From IMG/VR virus record IMGVR_UViG_3300027608_000021, positions 19,150 through 83,149 of that record: 64,000 bases of DNA; one strand, given 5' to 3'. Under the pieces are notes generated by a model. The model was not told the DNA's origin. It worked only from the letters and a program-made list of their open reading frames with translations, and did no database searches. The DNA is from a virus. Below are positions 8,017-16,505 of the stretch, piece by piece (position 1 is the first letter of the stretch; every line of letters begins with the position of its first letter). The translations under genes and the position numbers were made by a program.

Positions 8017-8188
8017 TAGGCGAAGACTTACTCGTAAGTTTGCCATTAACAAAAAGTTCTCTATCTCACCAAGGCGAAGGATTGCCTTCAAGCGACGAAG
8101 ACTGCGTTTGATTACTATAGCGCGACTTGCCGCTGCAAAGATGATTCCTGCTTCGTTTCGTAACAAGAAAAAGAGAAAAGTAAACTAA
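7982..8188 (+). CDS. Very basic small protein
   Basis: 68 residues from ATG 7982 (GGAGG 7 bases upstream), overlapping the glycosyltransferase 3' end. Roughly a third is Arg/Lys, including RRRLRLIT and a KKKRKV-type tail. It looks like a nucleic-acid-binding or capsid-lining peptide. The second copy (63249-63452) keeps the basic pattern while many residues change, so charge is what is selected. Confidence 0.7.
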   Translation: MAKLRPFLKTTNRRRLTRKFAINKKFSISPRRRIAFKRRRLRLITIARLAAAKMIPASFRNKKKRKVN

Positions 8189-8197
8189 GGAGGCACA

Positions 8198-8764
8198 ATG
8201 GCGAGGAAGTACATTACCGCTACAGAGTTCAAAGATAAGCCTCTAGGTATTGCTCTTCGCCAGTACTCCAGTGATCAGCTAGACTCTTTGATTGAAATTG
8301 CAACCGAACAGGTTGAAACATTCTGCGAACGAGTATTTGAACAGGCAACGTACACAGAGACGTTCGTTGGCGATGGGTCTTCGACCTACTTGACGCTTCA
8401 GTACCCGTTGAGCTCAGTGACTTCAATCTCTGAAACAACGATTGCAACTACCCCAGTTACAACGACAATTACCCCTAGCACACTAGTTCGGACAACAGAG
8501 TCAGATAAGTTTGGTAAAGTTCTTCTTGGACCTGCCAGTGAAACAACCTTGTTCTCTCCAACGTCCAAGTACACTATTGTGTATACGGCTGGGTATGCCA
8601 CACTTCCGCCCGCTATTAAGCATGCCACTGCGCTCTTTATGAGCGAGTTGGTAAAGCCTGACTATGGTGGAGCTCAAGATACCACGCCAGAGATCATCCC
8701 TCTCAGCAGCCAACAGATTGCCGACTTGCTCAGCATCTACCGCCGCCGAAGGATTGGTGTTTAA
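8198..8764 (+). CDS. Head-tail connector (gp6-like adaptor)
   Basis: 188 residues; TAAGGAGG precedes ATG 8198. The N-terminal helical pattern (DQLDSLIEIATEQVETFCER), a central beta segment and the late YTAGYATLPPAIKHATALF motif are typical of gp6-like head-tail connector proteins, which sit below the portal. It is one base apart from the next gene and repeats at 63462. Confidence 0.75.
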   Translation: MARKYITATEFKDKPLGIALRQYSSDQLDSLIEIATEQVETFCERVFEQATYTETFVGDGSSTYLTLQYPLSSVTSISETTIATTPVTTTITPSTLVRTTESDKFGKVLLGPASETTLFSPTSKYTIVYTAGYATLPPAIKHATALFMSELVKPDYGGAQDTTPEIIPLSSQQIADLLSIYRRRRIGV

Positions 8765-9525
8765 TGGCTTATACTCGTGGTCAAAACGTACCAGCATTTG
8801 GAATTCAACTAAAGCCTACTGTTGTAAGTGATAGGATGCGCAGATTTTTTGGCGTATCCATAGAACGAGAAGTTATCAAGTATAACAAGGGTAAACACCT
8901 TAACGACTTTAAAGAAAATTTAAAGCTTTGGTCGTATGGTTCTTTTGAAGATCTTTCAAGGTACGTTGGTTTAAAAGTTCAAGATTCTATTATAAATAGT
9001 AAAGATGCTACAACTGGTGCAAAGTTTAAACCACTTGCAAGAAAAACGATTGCAGCCCGTGCAATGATGAAAGGTAAACACGCAAAAAACAATGTTCCAT
9101 TGGCACTCACTGGGAAACTTTATGAGGTAGCTACTGGTCGTAGGATCAGGAATGCTGGTGGAAATGCTTCTAGCGGGAACGTCCAGAAAGACGGAATTCG
9201 CTTGCAGCAAAGGGTTAATTACCAGCCTGGAGAAGCTCAGGCTGTTGGTTCATTCTACTGGCAGCTTAGTGGTCCTAAGGTTCGGCACTTGTATGGGTAT
9301 TCACAAGTCTTTAACAACGTCCGTAAAGGCGGTAAAAATAAAGGCAAGTCAATGCCATTTGAAGCTAAGGTACCAGCTAGACCATTTATTCCTAAGTTTA
9401 CAAACAGTTTCTTTAAGATCTGGAAAGCTCAAATAGACAAAGAGTTTAGGAAAGTTATTAACGCTTCTGTTCAAGGCTCTAAGCCAATCGTAAAGAGCTA
9501 CGGGTACGTTGACAAATTCAAATAG
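8764..9525 (+). CDS. Tail completion / virion morphogenesis-type protein
   Basis: 253 residues, basic. PLALTGKLYEVATG and ARPFIPKF resemble the LTGxL and ARPF motifs of the phage virion morphogenesis (gpG/HK97 gp10-like) group, which join head and tail. It starts at the stop of the connector gene (TAATG). The codons are more A/T-rich than its neighbours. Assignment is by motif and position. Confidence 0.6.
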   Translation: MAYTRGQNVPAFGIQLKPTVVSDRMRRFFGVSIEREVIKYNKGKHLNDFKENLKLWSYGSFEDLSRYVGLKVQDSIINSKDATTGAKFKPLARKTIAARAMMKGKHAKNNVPLALTGKLYEVATGRRIRNAGGNASSGNVQKDGIRLQQRVNYQPGEAQAVGSFYWQLSGPKVRHLYGYSQVFNNVRKGGKNKGKSMPFEAKVPARPFIPKFTNSFFKIWKAQIDKEFRKVINASVQGSKPIVKSYGYVDKFK

Positions 9526-9534
9526 GAGACACCC

Positions 9535-10005
9535 GTGGAAGAAATTATTGACCGTCTTATTGAAGAGATCAGAACATTGACGAGCTTGACTCGCGCCGAC
9601 GGTGGTCTCGCAGATGTCCTAGAAGTAAAGTCAGTCTATTTTGGAGATCCTGGCATCATCCCACAAAGCCTTATGCCTTGTGTGATGGTTGAGCCAATTG
9701 CTGAGTCTCCAAATGGAGAGACAACCTCTTATGACAAGAGGTTTATGGAGATCAACATCCTTTTGATGCTTGATGCTCGAGAGTACTTTGAAGTGGACGC
9801 TGAAGAGGCAATGGGAGATCGTAAACTCGTCCAGTCTGCCGCGCTGGTCTCCCGATATTTTAGGTCTCAGGACAAGCGACAGCTTGGCGGACTAGTCAAT
9901 GACATCATGGTGAATGATACCACCTATGATATTCAAGATCGTGGTAACGCGATCGTCAAAACAGCAAGGGTCAACCTTCAAATCATGAAGGCGTTTACCC
10001 GCTAA
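9535..10005 (+). CDS. Probable tail terminator / neck protein
   Basis: 156 residues from GTG 9535 with AGGAGA upstream. No decisive motif is present. Length, an alpha/beta pattern and placement between the tail-completion and tail-tube genes fit a tail terminator (lambda gpU-like). Confidence 0.5.
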   Translation: MEEIIDRLIEEIRTLTSLTRADGGLADVLEVKSVYFGDPGIIPQSLMPCVMVEPIAESPNGETTSYDKRFMEINILLMLDAREYFEVDAEEAMGDRKLVQSAALVSRYFRSQDKRQLGGLVNDIMVNDTTYDIQDRGNAIVKTARVNLQIMKAFTR

Positions 10006-10016
10006 GGAGAAAATAC

Positions 10017-11024
10017 ATGGCTAACAACATTGGCGTTGGCGCTCTAGGGTATATCGCCTACGGCAAGGAAACAACCGAGGGTACATTCGTTACCGCAGGT
10101 AAGTTCCTCGCTGCCAACAACTTTAACTTCGACGACACAAACGAATACCTCAGCCCGATGACAATTCGCGGTACTAAGGATATGACTCTTGCCATGCCTG
10201 CTCCGTTCAACGTGACGGGTACGCTTGAGATGCCTCTTGTTCCAGACGACATCGAACTGCTTCTTAAGTCTGCGTTCTCGGCTTCTACGGTTACGACCGC
10301 TGGCGCATCGAGCAGCTATTCACACGTCTTCACTCCTGGTGCTATCTCTCCAACGTTTACGTTTGAGGGTTACACGGGTGGTAGCGACGGTCTTACTACC
10401 GACGGCTTGATTCGCCAGTACGGTGGTGTTCGCGTGAACACGCTTGAGCTCCGCGCATCCTTCGGTGAAATCGTAACTGCTTCATTCGGTCTTGACGGTT
10501 CAACCCGCCAGACGAAGCCGCTTTCTGGTGGAAACCTTGATCCGCTCAGCCCAGTCTACGCAAGCACGTCACTGCAGCCATTCCACTTTAATGGTGCGAA
10601 GGTTCAGTTCGACGGTACTGATAAGGCAACCGTGAAGGATCTTACCTTCTCGATTAATAACAATGTGGAGCACATCGGTACCCTCCGCCAGACTCGTAAC
10701 TTCAGCCGTGTTGCCTCTGGTGCACGAGAAATTACGATGTCGATGTCCATGGACTTCCAGGACACAAGCGACTACCAGGCTCTCCTCGACGAGGACGAGT
10801 TTGGCGTAACGCTGGTATTCCGTGGCTCGCTGGTTGGCGGCTCGGTATACAACCAGCTTACTGTTGACCTTCCACGCGTGAAGTTCCGACGAGTCGGTGT
10901 GCCGATCTCTGCTGGCGACTTCATTACGCAGGATGTTGAGTGCACGGTCCTTAAGCCGAACGCATCAGACATTGCTACGGTAACGCTGGTCAACGGCAAG
11001 AGCGCTGCTCTCGCTGGTCTTTGA
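10017..11024 (+). CDS. Major tail tube protein
   Basis: 335 residues, beta-rich. The start (GVGALGYIAYGKETTEGTF), Ser/Thr/Gly-rich strands and a repeated immunoglobulin-like layout match large tail tube proteins of siphoviruses. It sits immediately before the tail chaperone and tape measure genes, the standard order. TAAGGAG precedes ATG 10017. Confidence 0.8.
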   Translation: MANNIGVGALGYIAYGKETTEGTFVTAGKFLAANNFNFDDTNEYLSPMTIRGTKDMTLAMPAPFNVTGTLEMPLVPDDIELLLKSAFSASTVTTAGASSSYSHVFTPGAISPTFTFEGYTGGSDGLTTDGLIRQYGGVRVNTLELRASFGEIVTASFGLDGSTRQTKPLSGGNLDPLSPVYASTSLQPFHFNGAKVQFDGTDKATVKDLTFSINNNVEHIGTLRQTRNFSRVASGAREITMSMSMDFQDTSDYQALLDEDEFGVTLVFRGSLVGGSVYNQLTVDLPRVKFRRVGVPISAGDFITQDVECTVLKPNASDIATVTLVNGKSAALAGL

Positions 11025-11060
11025 TCTGATATAGTATAAGAAAGAGGAGTTAAGACTTCC

Positions 11061-11435
11061 ATGACTGAAAATACTTCAAAGTTCCTTCGTCCTGTTGATA
11101 AGACGTTGACGAAGCGATACGAACACGACTCTGGCGACTGGATTGAACTTCGTCAGAATCTTTCAAAGCGTGAGGTTAATGCGATCCTTCGGGTCATGCC
11201 AACTGATGTTGCTGACAGTACGAAGGAAAAGAGCGGGGCTGAAATGGTAGACGTTCTTACGTCTGTCGCAGAGACCCTGTTCACAAACCTGGTTGTCGGC
11301 TGGTCAGTCGATGACTCCCCGAAGGTAGAGACCTACCTTTCCCTTCCAAGTGATGCTGCTAACTGGGTTGATAAGATCCTGTTTGAGCACTTCAACGGTC
11401 AGTCACTAAGTGGTGACGAAGCGGGAAAGCAGTAG
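11061..11435 (+). CDS. Tail assembly chaperone, G-like product
   Basis: 124 residues, unframeshifted product. It is followed by an overlapping reading frame entered by a -1 shift at GGGAAAG (11423-11429), the same arrangement as lambda gpG/gpGT. G-like proteins coat the tape measure during tail polymerisation. Confidence 0.8.
   Translation: MTENTSKFLRPVDKTLTKRYEHDSGDWIELRQNLSKREVNAILRVMPTDVADSTKEKSGAEMVDVLTSVAETLFTNLVVGWSVDDSPKVETYLSLPSDAANWVDKILFEHFNGQSLSGDEAGKQ
11423..11429 (+). promoter_or_regulatory. Programmed -1 frameshift site GGGAAAG
   Basis: The heptamer is read G GGA AAG in the zero frame, fitting X XXY YYZ and identical to the lambda G-GT slippery site. It lies two codons before the zero-frame stop at 11433-11435. 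The -1 frame is open from here to 11731. Confidence 0.85.
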
Positions 11436-11731
11436 ACCTCGCTAAGGCGGCGGCGGAAGGATACACAAGAGGAAACATTTTCCAAAAGTATCCACGTTTA
11501 GCTGAGGCGTACGCCCTATTTGATCAATGCCGAGTACGGCAACTAGTAGTTCATGAAGTACCGAAGCCTGGAGGCAAACAAACGGAGATCCGAATGGTCT
11601 ATGTACCAGTCGGATACTCCTTCTTGCCATACCAGGGAGGACTGCTCGATCAGCCTGCTTATATTGTTGATGCCTTTTCCCAGTTTATGCATGGGGAACG
11701 TATAGCATCCAATAAATCGCTGACGAAGTAG
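11429..11731 (+). CDS. T domain of frameshifted tail assembly chaperone (GT)
   Basis: 100 codons in the -1 frame, from GCA at 11429 to TAG at 11729-11731. Combined with the first 123 codons from 11061 it gives a fusion of about 223 residues. The extension begins AVDLAKAAAEGYTRGNIF and has no good start codon of its own, supporting expression only by frameshift. In lambda the T part binds the tail tube protein. Confidence 0.8.
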   Translation, partial: AVDLAKAAAEGYTRGNIFQKYPRLAEAYALFDQCRVRQLVVHEVPKPGGKQTEIRMVYVPVGYSFLPYQGGLLDQPAYIVDAFSQFMHGERIASNKSLTK

Positions 11732-11737
11732 CCACTA

Positions 11738-11775
11738 GATGCCCACACAGGCTCCCCCTGTGTGGGCATCTTTTT
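11738..11775 (+). terminator. Intrinsic terminator before tape measure
   Basis: A perfect 14-bp stem (11738-11751 with 11757-11770) and a CTCCC loop are followed by TTTTTATTT. It lies between the chaperone and tape measure genes, so tape measure expression would need read-through or antitermination, or the element tunes the level of the large downstream transcript. Confidence 0.85.
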
Positions 11776-11792
11776 ATTTCTCTGGAGGTGAA

Positions 11793-14700
11793 ATGGCAGA
11801 CGTAAAATTTAATGCGCGAGTAGAAGCGGATCTAAGTCCTCTTTCCCAGGCAGCATCTAATATGGCTGGGATCTTTGCAAAATTCGCCCCAAAGGATCTG
11901 AAGAAGCAGTATGAAGAACTTGGTCGATTTATTGGTAAAGCTCTTGATCCACAACAGGGTCTAAAGAACGTACCAATTTCTGGTCGAGTAAAGATTGGAT
12001 CCGAAATTGCCAAGGGTATGGGTGAGGCGGAAAAAACCGTCAACAGTCTCGCAAGAAGCCTTGGTGGTAAACTCGGCAAAGAGTTCGAGTCTGTTAATAC
12101 TACTGTAAACAAGGTCAAGAGAACTACAAAAGACCTTGAGGCTAAAGCCCTTGAAAGAACGCTGCGGAATTCTGCTAATGAAGTTCCAAAGATTAGCACC
12201 GCGCTCTTCAAGGTTAACGGAGCATGGCGACAGATTTCTGCAGATGCAGAAGGATATCGAAAGAAGCTTAAAGATCAGGCTGTTCAGGTAGGAGAAATCC
12301 GCCAAAGAGTGTCAGATCTTCGCAAGGAATACGATCTTCGTGTTCCTCTTGCGACTAATGCAGCTGGCGTTAAAAAGCTTGGTGAAACCCAGGCACGTCT
12401 TAAGCGAGCAGAAGCCGAGCTCACTAAAGTTGTTACCAAGTATGGTGCTGAACAGAAAGCTCAAGAGAGCGAACGGAACCGCATCCTTGGAACAATTAAT
12501 AATACACTTAGTACTGGTCTTTCTACCCTTAAACTAACAAAGGCAGAAGAGGCTAAGCTAACAACAAGCGAGAAACTTCGTCTTGTTACGCAGAAACAAA
12601 TTACTGAAGAGCAGAAGCGTCAGACGCAAATTGCAACTGAACAAGCTCGAATTGACCAAGCTCGTAGGCAAGCATATGCCTTAACGATCGCTGGCGGTCA
12701 GCTCAAGAACTACGGCGATCAGCTACAAGTTCTTGGTAGAGAGTCATCTCAGGCATTTGGAGACGTTGAGTTCCAGGTCCTTCGCGCCGCAGCTGCAACA
12801 AGCGGTTCTAGGGACATGGTTGTTGAAATGACCGAAGAGTCGAAGCGACTCTCTGAGCAAATGGGTTATTTCAAGTCCGAAGAAATTGCCAGGGGCATGT
12901 ACTTCTTTGCATCAACAACTGGTTCTGCGGTCAATAGCGTTGAAGAGCTGAGCATAATGATGGGCCAACTTACGCCTATTATGCAAGCTGCAGCTATTAC
13001 GCAAAGCGACATGGAAACAACGATTAAGGGTGTCTACGGAATCCTTAACCAGTTCAGTCGACCTATGGAAGATGCAGCATCAGTAACTGAGATGCTGTAC
13101 TACGCAGCCCAAAAGACTGCAGCAGAGCTTCCAGACTTCGTTGAATCTTTGAAGATGCTTGGTCCTGTGGCAGCACAGGCTGGGGTAAGCTTTGAAGATA
13201 CGCTGAAAGCGCTTGCAATCCTTGCAGACAACGGAATTCGTGGAACGATGGCTGGACGCGCTGTTCGCCAAATGTTCCTTCAATTAAACGACCCAGCAGC
13301 AAGAGCAACCAAGGCACTGGATGGTGCAGTAAAATCGCAACTTGGATTGAACAAGAGCTTTAAGCAGCTTGTGTTCCCTAAGGGCGAATTTATCGGTATG
13401 GCTGGTTACATTCGCACGCTTGCGAAAGTAACTGCAAACATGAACGATGAGCAAAAAGGTAACATCATTGGTGTTATCGCAACTGCTGCAGAGGTTCCAG
13501 CACTTACAAAACTTATTGAAGCTGAAACCGAAGCAATGAAGCGTGGTACCAGTGCCATTAGTGATAACACTAAGGGTGTTGGAGACGCAACAAGAGCTCG
13601 TGAACTATTCGCACAATCAGTAGATCTTGTTGGGCAGTCAACAAAGGCTTCCCTCGGCAGGATCGATAACGCAATTCAAAATATTAAAGCAACGCTTGGT
13701 GCCGCACTAGCGCCAGCAATTGAAGAACTATCATTCCGAATAGCAGATATTGCTAAAAGGTTTGACGATTTTGCAAAAGCAAACCCAGAGTTGCTAAAGA
13801 CTTTAGCAACACTTACTGTACTTTCAGGAGTTGTGATGACAGCTGGAGGAGCAATCCTCGGTCTTGTCGGAGCTATCTTGCTTGTTGTACGAGTAGCATT
13901 TTCAGAGATTAGGCTGCTTGTTGGTGGACTTTCTAAGATTGGTCCAGCAGCAGCTGGTGCAGCCACAGCAGCAGAGGGAATGACAGCTGTTGCAGGTGGT
14001 GCAGTCAACGCACTTCGCGCAATTAATCCTTTTACTGCTACGTTTAAGTTCCTTAGTAAGCTTGTTACAGGACTAGGTAATAAGATTAAAGCTCCGTTTG
14101 TTGCACTAAGCGGAGGAGCAAAAGCTTCTACTGGCATTATGGCTGGTTTGGGCAAGACGTTAAGTGGTTTCCTTGGTGGAATTACCAAGTTCGCACGGTT
14201 TATTTCTATTACATGGCAAGCATTCCTAACGATTGCTGCTGGTATTTTTGTCGGGTTCTTCCAGGCAATTAGTGGTGGTAAGAAAGAGACTGACGCACTT
14301 TCAGGCGCGGTGAGTGTCCTTGGAGAAGTGTTCAAGTTTGTTAGCGGTGTCCTTGATGTCCTTACAGCTGGCTTTGGCTTGCTGTTTGAGGCTGCGAGAT
14401 TTGTAGGAATTCAGCTGGGAAAGATCTTTGGACCAGATGGTCCTCTTGGATTCCTTCCAGGTCTTATCGGAACAGTGTTTGGTGGAATTGGCGATCTCCT
14501 TGGTGGAATCGGTAATGCAATCAATACTGTTACAGCTGAGTTTAAGAAACTAAACGACGACTCTCTTGATCCTAATAAGGAAAAACTTAAAGAAATTGAA
14601 CTACAGATTGCTTCTTTAACGGAGCAGTCTTCCAGGTTCTACGGATCTGCAGCAGAAGATAATGCTGCCAGGATTAAGCAGCTACAAAATGAAAAGAAGT

Positions 14701-16460
14701 ATCTTGAAGATCTAATCAGCTCTACGTCTAGAACTGCTTTGGAGCAAGAGAAGAGAATCTCTCAAGCTAAAGAGATTCAGACACAGATTGATGTCCTTAC
14801 TGCGTCGATTAAGAGTCTTCGTGGTGAAGAAAAGAAAGCCGCAGAAGCTAGGATTAGCGCTCTTAACCTTGAGCGCGGTAAGTTGCTTGCAATCGTTGAA
14901 GCAACTCGCTTGGCAAACGCAGAGCGAACGTATTTCCTGGGAGGAAACCAGGACATCGTTGCAGCCAGAGAACGAGCAAATCAAAATCTGCTCGGTGGTG
15001 GTGGTGGCGGTGGAGGTGCTGGCGGAGGCGGAGGCAGTGGCGAGCAAAAGACAGCACGAGAGAAGGCTCTCGAGCTGGCTCAGCAAGCTGCAAGTCTTGC
15101 CGAAGCACTCTACAAGATCGAAGGAATTAATCTTAAGGAACTGATTAGGAAGACCATGGGCAAAGTGGCGGAAGCCATGAAGCTTGCGATTAATCTAACT
15201 GCTCCTTACGCTAAGGCGTTTAAGACAGCCACTCTCGAGAAGGTAGGAAATTTTGCTGGTGCTGTAGGAAGCGTTGCTTCCGCAGTTGGCGGCATGGTTG
15301 ATGCAGCTGAAAAGCTGGCTACCTACAAATCTCCAAGTGCGGCTAACCTAAAAAAGATTATCTCAGATATGTCTGTCGCAATGAAGTACATGATTGCTGA
15401 GGCGAAGAAGTTTGCTGGCAGTCAGGTGATTGCGGTTGAGGCATATTCTGCTGGCGCTCAAGCAGTTGTTGGATCTATTGCAGCTGCTGTTGATGCATTT
15501 AACTCGATGGCAACTGGTGTCTATCAACCGCCTGAGCGTGTGCTTAGGCAAGTTGCTGAAGACATTAGCAAAGCAGTGCAGGCTTTCGTAAGTAAGCTTA
15601 GCTCTGCGCCGACACAGCCAATGCTAGACAAAGCAAAGGCATTCGCTGAGGCAGCAAACGCTGTTCTTGGCACTATCGGTAGTGCTATCGGCTCGTTTAA
15701 AGATCTACGAAACTACGTCAAGCCGCTTGCAAGTGATCTTCAGGCGGTTGTGAACACCATTGAAACTGCTGTTCGACAGATGCTTGTTTCGATGGGTCGG
15801 TTCTCGCTGAACAAAGATCAATGGGAAGTTGTCAACACGTTCGCAAATGTAGCTAAGGCGATTGCTGATGCAGTCGGTGGAACTTACGATGCGTTTGTAA
15901 AGCAGATGGACTTCGTTGATCAGTTCAGGGAAGAAATTGATTACGATAAGGTCTTTGGTTGGATTGAAGACGGTATCCGCAAGATGGCAGATATCGCTTC
16001 TTCTATGCCAGTTGGAATGATTGCAATGGCAAGAGATGCCGCAGACGCTGCTAAGGCTATCGCCGAAGCGCTTGAAGCATTCTTTAACCTAGCAGTCAAT
16101 ACTGGTGGAGACCCAGCATTACTTGCTGACTCACTCCAAGGAGCTGTAAATTCAGTACTATCAATCATTGAAGCGTTTGCAACGACAAGTCAAATTGTCG
16201 GAGCACACTTTGTTGATAGTCTGATTGTGGGAATGCAGTCCCGTGAGTCTGCACTCGCAGCTGAGGCTAATCGGTTGACTCAGATTATGAGTGGGGCTGG
16301 AACGTCGATTACTCGACAGAACAACAACACCATGACAATCAACCATGTGGTCACTGACCCGAACGGCGTTCTCAAGAATGCTTCGGCTCAGGAAGTAGCA
16401 AGCCTGCTGAGCGGGGATGTATTTATTAACAACCTCGTTCACAGCATCAAAACGCAGTAA
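11793..16460 (+). CDS. Tail tape measure protein
   Basis: 1555 residues from ATG 11793 (GGAGGTG upstream). The N-terminus is coiled-coil; roughly residues 300-500 match the TP901-type tape measure core (AATSGSRDMV, MGYFKSEEIARGMYF, LADNGIRGTMAGRAV). Hydrophobic stretches follow near 670-710 and 800-830. A Gly-rich linker lies near 1068-1085, and a long helical, Ala-rich repetitive C-terminus follows. By the usual ruler of about 1.5 angstrom per residue the tail would be roughly 230 nm, a long siphovirus tail. Confidence 0.93.
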   Translation: MADVKFNARVEADLSPLSQAASNMAGIFAKFAPKDLKKQYEELGRFIGKALDPQQGLKNVPISGRVKIGSEIAKGMGEAEKTVNSLARSLGGKLGKEFESVNTTVNKVKRTTKDLEAKALERTLRNSANEVPKISTALFKVNGAWRQISADAEGYRKKLKDQAVQVGEIRQRVSDLRKEYDLRVPLATNAAGVKKLGETQARLKRAEAELTKVVTKYGAEQKAQESERNRILGTINNTLSTGLSTLKLTKAEEAKLTTSEKLRLVTQKQITEEQKRQTQIATEQARIDQARRQAYALTIAGGQLKNYGDQLQVLGRESSQAFGDVEFQVLRAAAATSGSRDMVVEMTEESKRLSEQMGYFKSEEIARGMYFFASTTGSAVNSVEELSIMMGQLTPIMQAAAITQSDMETTIKGVYGILNQFSRPMEDAASVTEMLYYAAQKTAAELPDFVESLKMLGPVAAQAGVSFEDTLKALAILADNGIRGTMAGRAVRQMFLQLNDPAARATKALDGAVKSQLGLNKSFKQLVFPKGEFIGMAGYIRTLAKVTANMNDEQKGNIIGVIATAAEVPALTKLIEAETEAMKRGTSAISDNTKGVGDATRARELFAQSVDLVGQSTKASLGRIDNAIQNIKATLGAALAPAIEELSFRIADIAKRFDDFAKANPELLKTLATLTVLSGVVMTAGGAILGLVGAILLVVRVAFSEIRLLVGGLSKIGPAAAGAATAAEGMTAVAGGAVNALRAINPFTATFKFLSKLVTGLGNKIKAPFVALSGGAKASTGIMAGLGKTLSGFLGGITKFARFISITWQAFLTIAAGIFVGFFQAISGGKKETDALSGAVSVLGEVFKFVSGVLDVLTAGFGLLFEAARFVGIQLGKIFGPDGPLGFLPGLIGTVFGGIGDLLGGIGNAINTVTAEFKKLNDDSLDPNKEKLKEIELQIASLTEQSSRFYGSAAEDNAARIKQLQNEKKYLEDLISSTSRTALEQEKRISQAKEIQTQIDVLTASIKSLRGEEKKAAEARISALNLERGKLLAIVEATRLANAERTYFLGGNQDIVAARERANQNLLGGGGGGGGAGGGGGSGEQKTAREKALELAQQAASLAEALYKIEGINLKELIRKTMGKVAEAMKLAINLTAPYAKAFKTATLEKVGNFAGAVGSVASAVGGMVDAAEKLATYKSPSAANLKKIISDMSVAMKYMIAEAKKFAGSQVIAVEAYSAGAQAVVGSIAAAVDAFNSMATGVYQPPERVLRQVAEDISKAVQAFVSKLSSAPTQPMLDKAKAFAEAANAVLGTIGSAIGSFKDLRNYVKPLASDLQAVVNTIETAVRQMLVSMGRFSLNKDQWEVVNTFANVAKAIADAVGGTYDAFVKQMDFVDQFREEIDYDKVFGWIEDGIRKMADIASSMPVGMIAMARDAADAAKAIAEALEAFFNLAVNTGGDPALLADSLQGAVNSVLSIIEAFATTSQIVGAHFVDSLIVGMQSRESALAAEANRLTQIMSGAGTSITRQNNNTMTINHVVTDPNGVLKNASAQEVASLLSGDVFINNLVHSIKTQ

Positions 16461-16465
16461 TATAC

Positions 16466-16491
16466 GGGGGAGGGGCTTTGGCTCCTCCCCC
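16466..16491 (+). other. GC-rich hairpin after tape measure
   Basis: An 11-bp stem (16466-16476 with 16481-16491, one G-T pair) with a TTTG loop and no T-tract, directly after the tape measure stop. It resembles the post-capsid hairpin in design. Confidence 0.7.
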
Positions 16492-16505
16492 TAATGGGGG
16501 TAGCA

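Noticed and set aside
1-8764. Direct terminal repeat of a linear phage genome
   Set aside because: The copies at 1-8764 and from 55239 are diverged at many silent sites, so they are not a replicated terminal repeat or a circular overlap of one molecule.
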